A DNA stretch of 64,000 nt from positions 1 to 64,000 of the forward strand of contig NZ_FOBW01000017.1 of NCBI RefSeq assembly GCF_900109925.1, given 5' to 3'. Below, in pieces: positions 54,838 through 63,730 of the stretch (position 1 is the first letter of the stretch; each line of letters begins with the position of its first letter). The stretch comes from Mesobacillus persicus. GTDB taxonomy: Bacteria > Bacillota > Bacilli > Bacillales > Cytobacillaceae. The notes beneath the pieces are model-generated. The model saw only the letters and a list, made by a program, of their open reading frames with translations. It did not search any database and was not told where the DNA came from. Made by a program: the position numbers and the translations under genes.

Positions 54838-55163
54838 CTTTCCATCTCCCTTTGTTAAAATAGTTCTGTAATACCCCTATATAAAAGTACTTATGTTAGG
54901 AACAATAAAGTTTTTTGCTTATTTTTTCTCTCCTTCTAGATTAGTTTTTCGGAACTATATCCCCCCCTACCGCTAACCCATACCCTTCTTTCGATTTAAT
55001 TTTTTACCATAATAATTCCAATTTTTATTTCAACATAATTTGGGTTATTTGTGTTTAAATATTCAAAAAAATAATTCAAATAAATATTCTATATTGATAA
55101 TGGATTTAAGAGTTAAGCAATTTGTATTTAAGTAGTGAATTATATGAGGGAGAGGTCCTTAAA
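54838..55163. other. Divergent intergenic region
   Basis: It lies between two secreted-protein genes pointing away from each other and must hold both promoters. It is very AT-rich with a C/T run (CCCCCCCTACC near 54961); I could not assign promoter elements with confidence. Confidence 0.4.
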
Positions 55164-55781
55164 TTGAAAAAAATTCTTATTATTCTTTCAGCTATATTAA
55201 CTTTTGTATTCGGCGGGTTTACTGTTAGTGCTGAAGGAACAGGCAATGATGACGACAATCAAAAATCTGTTGAAATTGGAGAAAAAGAGTTATACGAAAA
55301 TTTAGATATGGGCGAAGCTGAAAATATAGAAGAGTATACAAAAAATGAAAATGATAAGGATGGACTCAATGTAACACTCGACTATGAACCAATTATTTAA
55401 AATGGAATACTTAGCCCTTTGCATCAAGAAGGCTCTTCACAGTTTACAACCTTTGGCGCTGGAACATGGGATTATTTAACTTATGATTATATTAATACGG
55501 AAAAGTCAATAATAGTTAACTCGGGTGGTGGTGACTTTATGTTTATCATTACTCAGCCAAATATAGGTCCTGGTTTTTCATGGATGTATAAAGTTTATGA
55601 AGATGATGGGGCAGTTGGTGATGATACAGTGGGGTATTATTCATTGGGAAACTATAGTGATCCACAAGCAATAATAATTGATGCTAGACCTTTCGTAGAT
55701 GGAGACAATAATAAAGCTGAATTTTATATTGAGAAAACTACGGTTCCAACACGTAGCGTACTTGTAGAATTTTATGATTAA
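55164..55781 (+). pseudogene. Secreted protein gene with an internal ochre codon
   Basis: TTG 55164 lies 8 bp after GGGAGAGG. A signal peptide (KKILIILSAILTFVFGGFTVSA) is followed by an acidic segment (NDDDNQ...ENIEEYTKNENDKDG). TAA at 55398-55400 interrupts the frame, which then continues unbroken to 55781 with a beta-rich domain (SSQFTTFGAGTWDYLTYDY, NSGGGDFMFIITQPN, YYSLGNYSDPQAIIIDARPF). Without the stop it would have 205 residues. The family is not recognised. Its arrangement beside another exported protein hints at a small secreted system. Confidence 0.6.
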
Positions 55782-55790
55782 ATAAGCTAA

Positions 55791-55827
55791 TAGAAAAGGT
55801 GAGAATAATATATCTCACCTTTTCTAT
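55791..55827 (+). terminator. Terminator of the secreted-protein gene
   Basis: ATAGAAAAGGTGAGA / TCTCACCTTTTCTAT is a perfect stem with a short loop just after the stop codon. Confidence 0.88.
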
Positions 55828-56279
55828 TTACACGGTTTGCATGGAACTACTGCCCCCGTAAATACCATCTTTATTTATTCATATTCCAGATGCGATAACT
55901 TTAGATTTTCCAAGGATTTATTCTAACGGTAATACCCCCACTATAGTATCACTTATTCTTCTATATTACTCATATTATATATTTAAGATAAGTATACTTA
56001 TATTTCACCTACATTATTTTTACTAAATGCGTACCAATATTTATGTAATTATAGATTGTTGTTCATTATTGCCTTATACACATAGATCCTTTAGCAATAA
56101 TATTTATATTTCCTTAGTTCATCTAATTAACAACATACTCAGTTCAGTTTTCCTTTTCCTTCATAAGACGAAAAAAGGTAAAATAAGTATAAAGATTTTT
56201 TCTTAGGGTCAGTATGATGACCAACTTAATTGGCATTAGTTATAGTTATATTTATTATCTCGACAAGGAAGGTGTTTTT
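55828..56279. other. AT-rich intergenic region
   Basis: No gene or clear repeat was found before the small membrane protein gene. Confidence 0.4.
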
Positions 56280-56447
56280 TTGAGGGAAGACAAGGAACAG
56301 ATGCAAAGAAAATCACAGAGTCAATATAGAAAGGCAAAGAATAAAAACCAAAAAGATGATTTAAGTACAAGTAATAAAGAGTTTATAGTAGTGTCTATTA
56401 TTTTATTTATTTTTATAATGATTAAATGGTTATTTACTCTAGAGTAA
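56280..56447 (+). CDS. Small single-helix membrane protein
   Basis: The protein has 55 residues. The start chosen is TTG 56280, which lies 5 bp after AAGGAAGGTG; the frame opens further upstream without a site. A basic, polar N-terminal part (REDKEQMQRKSQSQYRKAKNKNQKDD) precedes one membrane helix (FIVVSIILFIFIMIKWLF). The function is unknown. It is typical of small Bacillus membrane proteins. Confidence 0.5.
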   Translation: MREDKEQMQRKSQSQYRKAKNKNQKDDLSTSNKEFIVVSIILFIFIMIKWLFTLE

Positions 56448-56677
56448 GATACCGAACTCTTTCCTTATTGACCCCTATAGGCAAATAATAAAATATTCAA
56501 TTTTCTAATACCAATAAATAACTGTTCAAAATACAACTAAGCTATTCAATGTGTAAATATAAATAAAATTTGTGCCAAGATTGATTATAACGTAAGCCCC
56601 CAATCAAACAACGCATATAAAACACGCAGCGCCTCCTGGTACTATGAAAGTATCAATTTAAGGGAGGTGCTTTTCAA

Positions 56678-56871
56678 ATGCCGGATCAAAAACTCACGAT
56701 TGTCCCGTTACATTAGATGCCGAATACAAAGTATCATATCCACCTACTTCATCAACCACCTCAGCCATTAACGTTTGTACGATCCAAACGACTAACATAG
56801 AAATTTCCTTCTCCAACGGCGTGGATGAGCACATCATCCAAACGGTTATGAGGGAGCTGAAACACCTGTGA
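56678..56871 (+). pseudogene. IS66 TnpA (OrfA), frameshifted
   Basis: ATG 56678 is preceded by GGGAGG and reads MPDQKLTI. After a frameshift near 56700 the frame continues PVTLDAEYKVSYPP...IEISFSNGVDEHIIQTVMRELKHL, the standard IS66 OrfA end. It is short compared with most OrfA proteins. Confidence 0.6.
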
Positions 56872-57221
56872 AACAAGATTATACTAGTGTGAAAAATATT
56901 TACATCATTTGTGGAAAGACACATATGCGCAAAGGTATTGATGGATTGGCAACACTAATCCAAGATTCATTCGAACTTGATCCGTATGGTGATTCCATTT
57001 TCTTATTTGCAGGATGGAGAAAGGATCGCTATACATGTTTGTATTTTGACGGCGATGGCTTCGCCATGCTTTATAAACGTTTAGATAATGGCAAACTTCA
57101 ATGGCCCAAAAATGAAAAGGAAGTACGAAATCTTTCACAACAGGAGCTTCGCTGGCTCCTTGAAGGGTTATCAATCCAGCAGCCAAAAGCGATTCAACCA
57201 TCATCAAAAGGTGTTTTCTGA
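56868..57221 (+). CDS. tnpB: IS66 TnpB (OrfB)
   Basis: The 117-residue protein starts at GTG overlapping the tnpA stop. It has the full IS66 OrfB pattern: IYIICGKTHMRKGIDGLATLI, IFLFAGWRKDRYTCLYFDGDGFAMLYKRLD and the tail LSQQELRWLLEGLSIQQPKAI. OrfB is needed for IS66 transposition, but its activity is not known. Confidence 0.9.
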   Translation: MKQDYTSVKNIYIICGKTHMRKGIDGLATLIQDSFELDPYGDSIFLFAGWRKDRYTCLYFDGDGFAMLYKRLDNGKLQWPKNEKEVRNLSQQELRWLLEGLSIQQPKAIQPSSKGVF

Positions 57222-57309
57222 GTTCGAAATTGCCATCATTTATCTATATTCTACTATTCGAACTCGTTATAATAAGAGGAGTGAATCCGGTCGAAAAGTG
57301 GTGAATGAT

Positions 57310-58668
57310 ATGGCGAACGCTTCTTCTAAAAACGAAAATCCGTCCAAGAAATTAATTCGGCTACTCGAAGAGCAATTGGCTCATTCGAATCAACAAAATA
57401 AAGACTTGTCAAAGCAGATTGAAGTGTTAATCGATCAAGTGCGCCAATTAACTAAGCTGTTATATGGATAAAAAACTGAGAAATCAAAATATAATGCACC
57501 AGATGGGGAAGCGTCATTATTTGGTGATGAGCCGTCTTTTAGTGAAACTGAGAACATAGAAGAACAAAGCCAACAGACGATTTCTTATACTGTTGTTCGA
57601 ACTATTGAAAAGAAAAAACGAAATGATTCATTACGTGATGATATAGAAGTGGAAGCATTTCACTATCATCCAGAAAATACACAATGTGACTGTTGCCAAG
57701 GACAAATGATTGAAATTGGCTGTACAATCGCACGCGAAGAAGCAGAATTTATTCCCTCAAAAATGAAGAAAGTTCAACACATTGCACACGCGTATGAATG
57801 TAAAGTTTGCAAAGTCGACGCATCTCAAAAAGCGCAAATTAAACGTGGTAAAGCACCGCAGCCACCTATTCAACGTAGCATCGCAAGTCCTAGCGTACTT
57901 GCCAAAGTAATGTATGATAAATTTGCACAATACTTACCCCTTTACCGTCAGGTAAAGGAATGGGACCGTTATGGCCTGAATACCAATGATAAGAATCTAT
58001 CGAATTGGGTCATTTGTGCATCACATGATTGGCTATTGCCTATTTACGAACGAATGGAGCATCTGATGATGGCTAAATCGATTCTACATGTGGATGAAAC
58101 TTATGGACAAATCATCAACCGGTCCGATGGGAGATCAGGTCAAACCAATGCCTATAATTGGGTATATCGATGTGTCCCAAGCCAAGGACCGACCATGACT
58201 CTCTTCCAAAGCTCATTATCACGGTCTCGATCTATTCTTGAAAGTTTCATTGAAGGCTATTCTGGAACCATCGTTTGTGATGGTTATTCTGCTTATGATA
58301 AGTTGGAAGGCGTATCCTTCGTAAATTGTTGGGCGCATGTTCATCGTTATTGGCTGAAAGCAGACAGCAAAAATGGACGAATTGGTGTTAGCTATTGCGA
58401 CGATTTGTACCGGCTCGAAAGGAAATTTATACACTTGTCTCCGAGTAAGCGAAGAAAAAAACGCCAAAAGTACTCCAAGCCAATTGTGGATAAATTCCTC
58501 GAGTGGGTTAAAATTTCACCCTTCTACGGAAAAAATGCCCTAGCAAAAGCAGCTGAATACACATTGAATCGAGCAAATGGACTCAAAAAGTTCTTGAACG
58601 ATGGTCGAATTGAGATTGATAATAATCCAGCCTTATACAAATCATTAAATTATTCTGAGCTTTTCTAG
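57310..58668 (+). pseudogene. IS66 transposase TnpC with a nonsense codon and lost C-terminus
   Basis: The frame starts at 57310 (MANASSKNENPSKKLIRLLEEQL, a leucine-zipper head). It is broken by TAA at 57469-57471 in LLYG-stop-KTEKSKY, where LLFGxxSEK is usual. It then continues with the zinc-finger CDCCQG, the DDE core (ILHVDETYGQ and VCDGYSAYDKL) and RIEIDNNPA near the catalytic Glu region. The last residues LYKSLNYSELF come from the RIT end; the normal ENAIRP-type tail is missing. Confidence 0.85.
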
Positions 58669-58713
58669 AAAACCTCGTAATTTCAAGGTTTCTTCTTCAA
58701 ATGCTCAGAATAA
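58650..58713. repeat. RIT left terminal palindrome
   Basis: TTATTCTGAGC and GCTCAGAATAA are separated by 42 bp. The pair is probably the recombinase binding site. Confidence 0.8.
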
Positions 58714-58782
58714 TTTTTTTGTTTTCCGGATATTACTGATTTGTCAGATTCCTGGCAATTAAATATATCGGAGGGTAAACAA

Positions 58783-60024
58783 TTGGATGATTTTAAAGAA
58801 CTGTCAGTTGCAACTCTTGTGAAAATCAAATCGTTTGGCATTAAAAGTAAAAGTGTAATAAAAAGTTTCAAGCGATCTTGCAGGCTTCTTGAAACTTTCC
58901 TAAAAGAAAACAACCTGAATTTCTCTGCCGAGAATGCTGAGCAGTGGCTTTCGGGATTTGTGATTCTAAAGAAAGGAACACGAAGTCACCGTGACCTGTA
59001 TCTATCTCATAGGCGTGCTATGCTGCTTTTGCTTGACATGCAGAATAATCAACTTGGCGAATGGAAGGTATACCCCTTAAAGATAGCTCAAAGACCAGCC
59101 ACCGACCACTATAGAAACTTACTAGAACAGTATAAACAATATCTTTTACAAGAAAATATGTCGAAAGCTACTATAATATTTTCACTTAGAGTGGTAAGCA
59201 TGTTTTTTTGTTATCTTGAAAGTATGAAAATAGACAACTTAAGCGAGCTCACAGCTAAAAATGTCTCAGACTTTTGGGGAAATGATGTACTTTCAGGCAG
59301 AAAGCCAACGGGTATACAGGCTTATGCATATAAGTTAAAAAAGTTCTTCATTTTTCTCGAAAAGAATGGATTCATTAGTCAAAAAAACCTATATCTTGCA
59401 ATTCCAAAGGTTTTTGCAAAGCAGGTTTCAATAGTAACAACGATATCCAAAGATGCTGAGCAGAAGCTTATATCCGATGATAAGCTATCAACTCCGTTGG
59501 GAAAGAGGGATCAGGCTATAATTCTTCTAGCGTTACGTCTTGGAGTGCGACGTTCTGATTTAGTCGGGTTAAAATTCAAAAACATTGACTGGCAGAATGA
59601 TTCGAAAACATTTATACAGCGGAAAACGAAAATTCCGGTAACACTCCCCCTTCTAACAGATGTTGGAAATGCTTTGATGGATTATATACTCAATTCACGA
59701 ATGAATTCTGAAGCAGATGAAATTTTTCTAAGAGGACATGCACCTTACAAGGCAATTCAGCCGGCCTCTGCTAGTAAAGTTCCGCTTAAATACCTTTCAG
59801 AGTTTGACTCGGACGATTGCCCTGAGAAGGGATTACATATTTTGAGAAGGACTGCAGCAACAAACTTGTTTGAAAACAATGTATCTTCAAGTATCATATC
59901 TGCATCGCTTGGCCATTCGAATCCAGATTCAGCAGATGTCTACATTTCTACTGATTCCAAAAAGATGCGTAAATGTGCTTTAAGCCTCTATGGAATAGAA
60001 TGTTCAAGGGAGGAATTGCAATGA
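58783..60024 (+). CDS. RIT tyrosine recombinase 1
   Basis: The protein has 413 residues from TTG 58783, 7 bp after GGAGGG; an upstream in-frame TTG at 58741 has no site. It has an N-terminal SAM-like core-binding domain (about 100-200) and a catalytic domain with Arg in LRLGVRRSDLVGL, His-x-x-Arg in LHILRRTAATNLF, His in SLGHSNPDSADVY and the nucleophile Tyr in the same block. All five catalytic residues are present, so it may be active. It overlaps the next gene by ATGA. Confidence 0.85.
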   Translation: MDDFKELSVATLVKIKSFGIKSKSVIKSFKRSCRLLETFLKENNLNFSAENAEQWLSGFVILKKGTRSHRDLYLSHRRAMLLLLDMQNNQLGEWKVYPLKIAQRPATDHYRNLLEQYKQYLLQENMSKATIIFSLRVVSMFFCYLESMKIDNLSELTAKNVSDFWGNDVLSGRKPTGIQAYAYKLKKFFIFLEKNGFISQKNLYLAIPKVFAKQVSIVTTISKDAEQKLISDDKLSTPLGKRDQAIILLALRLGVRRSDLVGLKFKNIDWQNDSKTFIQRKTKIPVTLPLLTDVGNALMDYILNSRMNSEADEIFLRGHAPYKAIQPASASKVPLKYLSEFDSDDCPEKGLHILRRTAATNLFENNVSSSIISASLGHSNPDSADVYISTDSKKMRKCALSLYGIECSREELQ

Positions 60025-60807
60025 ATGAGAGATTTATAAGCAACTTTGCACAATATATGGAAAGCATGATAAGAGAAAAACATAATTCAGGATTTTCTTT
60101 AAAATATATGGATAAGCACCTTGATGAGTTTGATTGGTTCTGCAGGAACAACTTTCCCAATAAGGTTTCACTTGATAAGGAACTGGTCGAGGCATGGGTA
60201 TATCATACAGAATCAAAATCTATACAGGAAGTACAGAAACGCTTTCGAACAATGATGCATCTTGGTAACTATATGCTACCCCTGCGGGGTGAAACATGCA
60301 TTACTAAAAACAAGCTTAAAAGAGCAAAACCCAAGGAGCCGCATATTTTTACAGATGCTCAGTTAGAAGAGTTCTTTCGAATTGGTATATATGTCGGCAG
60401 ATTTGACTGAACTTTGTCGTAAATATGATTCTATTATGGAGACTAAAAACCCGGGACGTGAATATTTTTTTCCATCTAGTAGGGCAGCTAATTATAACAA
60501 TACTTCGGTCTGCAGGTTGTTTGACAACATACTTAGAAAGACTTCATTCTTTGAAAAGACCAGTAAGAAGCCAACCTGTCACGGGTTAAGACATACTTTT
60601 GCAGTGAACAGTATGAGGAAGTGCATCGAAGATGGGGAAAATTTCAATATTATGATCCGATACCTAAGCCGATATATGGGACACTCATGCCCGCAAAATA
60701 CCATGTATTACTTACACATGGTAGTGACCCTTGTTCCTGAAATCCGAAAAATGGCAAAAGGATATGAGGATATCCTTAACGGTGTAGCATATGTTGAAGA
60801 ATATTAA
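60021..60807 (+). pseudogene. RIT tyrosine recombinase 2, internally deleted
   Basis: The first frame (60021-60410) gives the N-terminal part to DAQLEEFFRI and then GIYVGRFD-stop. The second (from about 60382) resumes at ADLTELCRKYDSIMETKNPGREYFFPSS. The stretch carrying the first catalytic Arg and the Lys beta-hairpin is missing. The C-terminal half is kept: HGLRHTFAV and YMGHSCPQNTMYYLH. A deletion with frame change is the simplest explanation. Confidence 0.8.
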
Positions 60808-61838
60808 TAAGCAAAAAATGTTTTTTATTTATGTAAGTGATTTTCTCTTCCTGCATCTTAAAGACCATGAGCATAAGTCTAATAATACGGTAGTTGCATA
60901 TAGACAGGGGCTGAACAGTTTTAGGGAATTCACAAAGGAAGTATATGGGAAAGGGGTTGATAAACTTACATTTGAAATAGTGACCCAGGATGTGGTACGA
61001 GAGTACCTGAAATGGCTAGTAGAGAAAAAACGATGTACCATTACTACAAGAAATCATCGGCTAACTAATTAAACAATATTTTCAATATTGTTCTGATAGA
61101 GACATATCCCTTGCTCCACAGTATATCAAAATATCAAAAATCAAACATGTTACCGTACGTGCTAAAAAAAGGAACTGGATGACACGTGATGCTATCAAAG
61201 TAATCCTCGAACAACCACCAAAGACAAAAATAGGAATTCGCGATAGGTTTTTCATGATATTTCTATATGGAACAGGTGCAAGGGTTTCGGAAGCACTTAA
61301 TGTAAGGCTTAAGGATATAGAAATTGCTACCAAAGACCCTTTTGTAAGAATTCTGGGTAAAGGAAACAAACCGAGGTGTGTACCTTTACTTGATATCACA
61401 GTAGAAAATCTTGATTATTACCTGTCGGTTTATCATCCTAATGGGTTGCCTGAAGATTACCTTTTTTACACTGTCATTAAAGGCACTAAGGATTGTATGT
61501 CCGTTGCAAATGCGGAACGCTTCATAAAAAAATATGGAGAAGCTGCCCGTAAGACCTGTAGTCAGGTGCCTGAAAATGTGTATCCACATCTTTTCAGACA
61601 TAGTTTTGGTGCACATTTGTACAGAATGGGATTTCCATTGCCGGTGATTGCAAAACTGCTTGACCATGAATCGTTGGAAACTACAGAAATATATGCACAA
61701 ACGGATACAGAAATGATAAATGCAGCTTTTAGGGAAGTAGAAGAGTCCTTACAGAGTCAAAACCCTTTAGAGTTGAAGGAAAAGAAATGGAAACTTGCAG
61801 ATGAAGAAACCCTTGCTAAGCTATACGGATTGAAATAA
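60791..61838 (+). pseudogene. RIT tyrosine recombinase 3, frameshifted
   Basis: ATG 60791 overlaps the second recombinase gene by 17 bp. The first frame ends at 61072 (TTRNHRLTN-stop). A change of frame near 61065-61075 restores YFQYCSDRDISLAPQYIKI and the rest to 61838. The catalytic domain is otherwise intact: GTGARVSEAL (Arg), HLFRHSFGAHL (His and Arg) and LLDHESLETTEIYA (His and Tyr). Confidence 0.8.
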
Positions 61839-61849
61839 TCCCCAAAAAA

Positions 61850-61913
61850 TTATTCTGAGCATTTTAGGACAAATCAAGGTAATTATGCAGTTTTCTTACA
61901 ATGCTCAGAATAA
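61850..61913. repeat. RIT right terminal palindrome
   Basis: TTATTCTGAGC and GCTCAGAATAA are separated by 42 bp, mirroring the left terminus. Confidence 0.8.
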
Positions 61914-61931
61914 CCTAATAATTGGTATAAT

Positions 61932-61968
61932 GCTGGATTATTGTCTATTTCAATTCGACCATCGAATA
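61932..61968 (-). pseudogene. IS66 tnpC stub in inverted orientation
   Basis: The minus strand reads DGRIEIDNNPA and joins the RIT end at AATAATCCAGC, precisely as tnpC does at the left end. About 37 bp are recognisable; beyond that the DNA is IS21 istA. The sequence differs from the left copy at several bases, so it came from another IS66 copy. Confidence 0.65.
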
Positions 61969-62504
61969 GTCCTTTCGCATATGAAAGTTGGCTGCACGGC
62001 AATGTAGTTACGAAAATATATGCTTTCACCTTTTCACCAGTATCCCTATCAATAATAAATGCCTTTGTACCCGCCCAATCTACCTCCAGTATTTCTCCTG
62101 GTTTTCTACGAATACGCAAAGTTGTTTTATGTTTCTGGGCATATTCACCATAAATGACGGATAAAACGGCGATACGAGTAAGGGATATTATTGTTCGCTC
62201 GACTTTCTGCCTCATATTCATGGTGTAAAAGCGAAAGAGTAACGTCCGGTTTGGCCAACTCTTTATGGATGTAATCAAAGTCGAGTGGTTGCCTCCAGAG
62301 GCTACCAATGATTTTTCAGGAAACAGAAAATCTTCAATCCATTTATCGTCCATTTCCTTGTCTAATGGATACGTCAATCCTTTCCTCATAGCCATATCAA
62401 TGACCTCTGTTACTTTCTGACGAGAAGTGTCCAGTACTTGCAGAAATTCCCCTCAAACTGATTCCCTCATCATGTAATTCCAGTACCTTCCGATAATGGA
62501 TCAT
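61969..62504 (-). pseudogene. IS21-type IstA, N-terminal fragment
   Basis: From ATG 62504 it reads MIHYRKVLELHDEGISLRGISAS. A frameshift near 62440 follows, then VIDMAMRKGLTYPLDKEMDDKWIEDFLFPEK. It proceeds to KTTLRIRRKPGEILEVDWAGTKAFIIDRDTGE, which carries the first catalytic Asp, and ends at TTLPCSQLSYAK, where IS66 sequence starts. Confidence 0.75.
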
Positions 62505-62660
62505 AAAAAATACCTCCCATATAAAGGTCATATCGTAGAGGTGCTCACTAATTATATAGAAGGTAGTGGGTGGTAAATAAGCTGTCTTTTAGTGGTAAAT
62601 CCCTTGTCATTCGGTGGTAAAAACTTTGTCACTGGTGGTACAGTTAGATGGCCATAATCA
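61969..62660 (-). mobile_element. Terminal fragment of a second IS21-type element, copy 2
   Basis: The outer end is GGCCATAATCA (62650-62660), followed inward by GTGGTAAA-type repeats (to 62570) and the istA start. It shares its first 380 bp with the fragment at 50.84-51.22 kb. The element is cut after about 690 bp by the IS66 stub and RIT element. Confidence 0.78.
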
Positions 62661-62859
62661 ATTAACAACTTTAATACCAACTCAAGAATATGAACAATTT
62701 GTAAAACAAGGCTATCACCTAGATAAAATTAAGCTTAGAGAATTTGCTGACAAAATGGATATAAATATTGGCATCCTTATAGGTAGATTAATGAAAGATA
62801 AACATATTGACTTTAGTAAAAAGTCCTATGAAGCCCTTAGAAGGAAGTTTAATATATAA
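62661..62859 (+). pseudogene. C-terminal fragment of an ImmA/IrrE-like or HigA-type protein gene
   Basis: Directly after the IS21 end the frame reads QEYEQFVKQGYHLDKIKLREFADKMDINIGILIGRLMKDKHIDFS...LRRKF. The block FADKMDINIGILIGRLMKDK resembles FAEEMGIHPGIVVGRLQ, the C-terminus of ImmA/IrrE-type or HigA-type regulators. The 5' part was lost when the IS21 element landed. The gap in sequence and the short match leave some doubt. Confidence 0.5.
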
Positions 62860-63730
62860 TATTAAATGTTTATTCCTACTACTTACCAAATATAAATTCT
62901 AGGCTAAATAATGCTTTATATTATAAAACGAACACTTTTGACCCCTCTTGTATCCATAGGGGTTAAATCATGAAAAGAACTGAACCTATAAGTTTCATGA
63001 AGAATACACCATTATCATTAAATCTTCTGTTCGATAAAAATTTGAAGTAATGTTTGGAAGCACGGAGCGTCTAGGAAATAAAGAAGAATGAAGTGACGCA
63101 CATGTGATGTGATCACTCTTGCTCAAATTACAATATACAAATACTATTACTCGTATTTTAATGTGAAAAGTGATAATAATATTATTATTGGCTATCTATT
63201 TTCTGGATGATTTGTGTAATCCATTAAAATTGAGAAAACCCATCTCTCTGTTGGATAAACGAGCATAACAGTCATGATTCCCAATTTCACATGGATACTT
63301 CTTATCTAAATTTCCATAATATCAATAAAGATACTGCCAACCAAAATCCCTTTATTTCAGTCTTTACTCGACAATATTTTTACCAATCATCCAAGTTCTT
63401 TACCAATGATGAACTCTTCCATCATATGTGGAGAAGTTTTTTATTTTACTAAAGACCAATATTAAGCTTTAAAATATTTAATGATGATTTTTCTTGAACC
63501 ATAGTAAATGTTTGGTTCTGACCATGTATTGAATGTAAGTAATTTATGTTTTGGAAGTCCCTCGTTCCATAAACAAGTCTCATGTCTTTAAACAACATCG
63601 TAATATACAAAATTTTATACCCATACGGAAATCTACAGGTACGTGTACCCGGCAGATAAATTTGATTTAGAATTAATGTATTCAGAAAGAAATCAAATTG
63701 TTATTCCTCCTTATAAACTGGATTTCCATG
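62860..63730. other. AT-rich region without recognised gene
   Basis: Neither strand shows a convincing frame, repeat or hairpin over 870 bp. It is probably decayed accessory DNA. Confidence 0.45.

Larger units (their letters stand above)
56592..58631 (+). mobile_element. IS66-family element, truncated by the RIT element
   Basis: The left end is GTAAGCCCCCAATCA, the start of an IS66-type terminal repeat. Three genes follow in the usual order (tnpA, tnpB, tnpC). The element stops at AATAATCCAGC within tnpC, where RIT sequence begins; the right terminal repeat is absent. Confidence 0.8.
58632..61931 (+). mobile_element. Recombinase-in-trio (RIT) element
   Basis: Three tyrosine recombinase genes lie in one direction with short overlaps. 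The ends are inverted: TTATAC-AAT-ATTA--TTATTCTGAGC at the left (58632-58660) and its complement at the right (61903-61931). Each end also holds a second, opposed copy of TTATTCTGAGC (58703-58713 and 61850-61860), so each terminus is itself a palindrome about 63 bp wide. IS66 tnpC sequence abuts both ends. Confidence 0.85.

Noticed and set aside
62570-62645. Spaced GTGGTAAA repeats looking like a small CRISPR array
   Set aside because: The units are short, at unequal spacing, and occur at the end of an IS21-type element in two copies. No cas gene is in the window.
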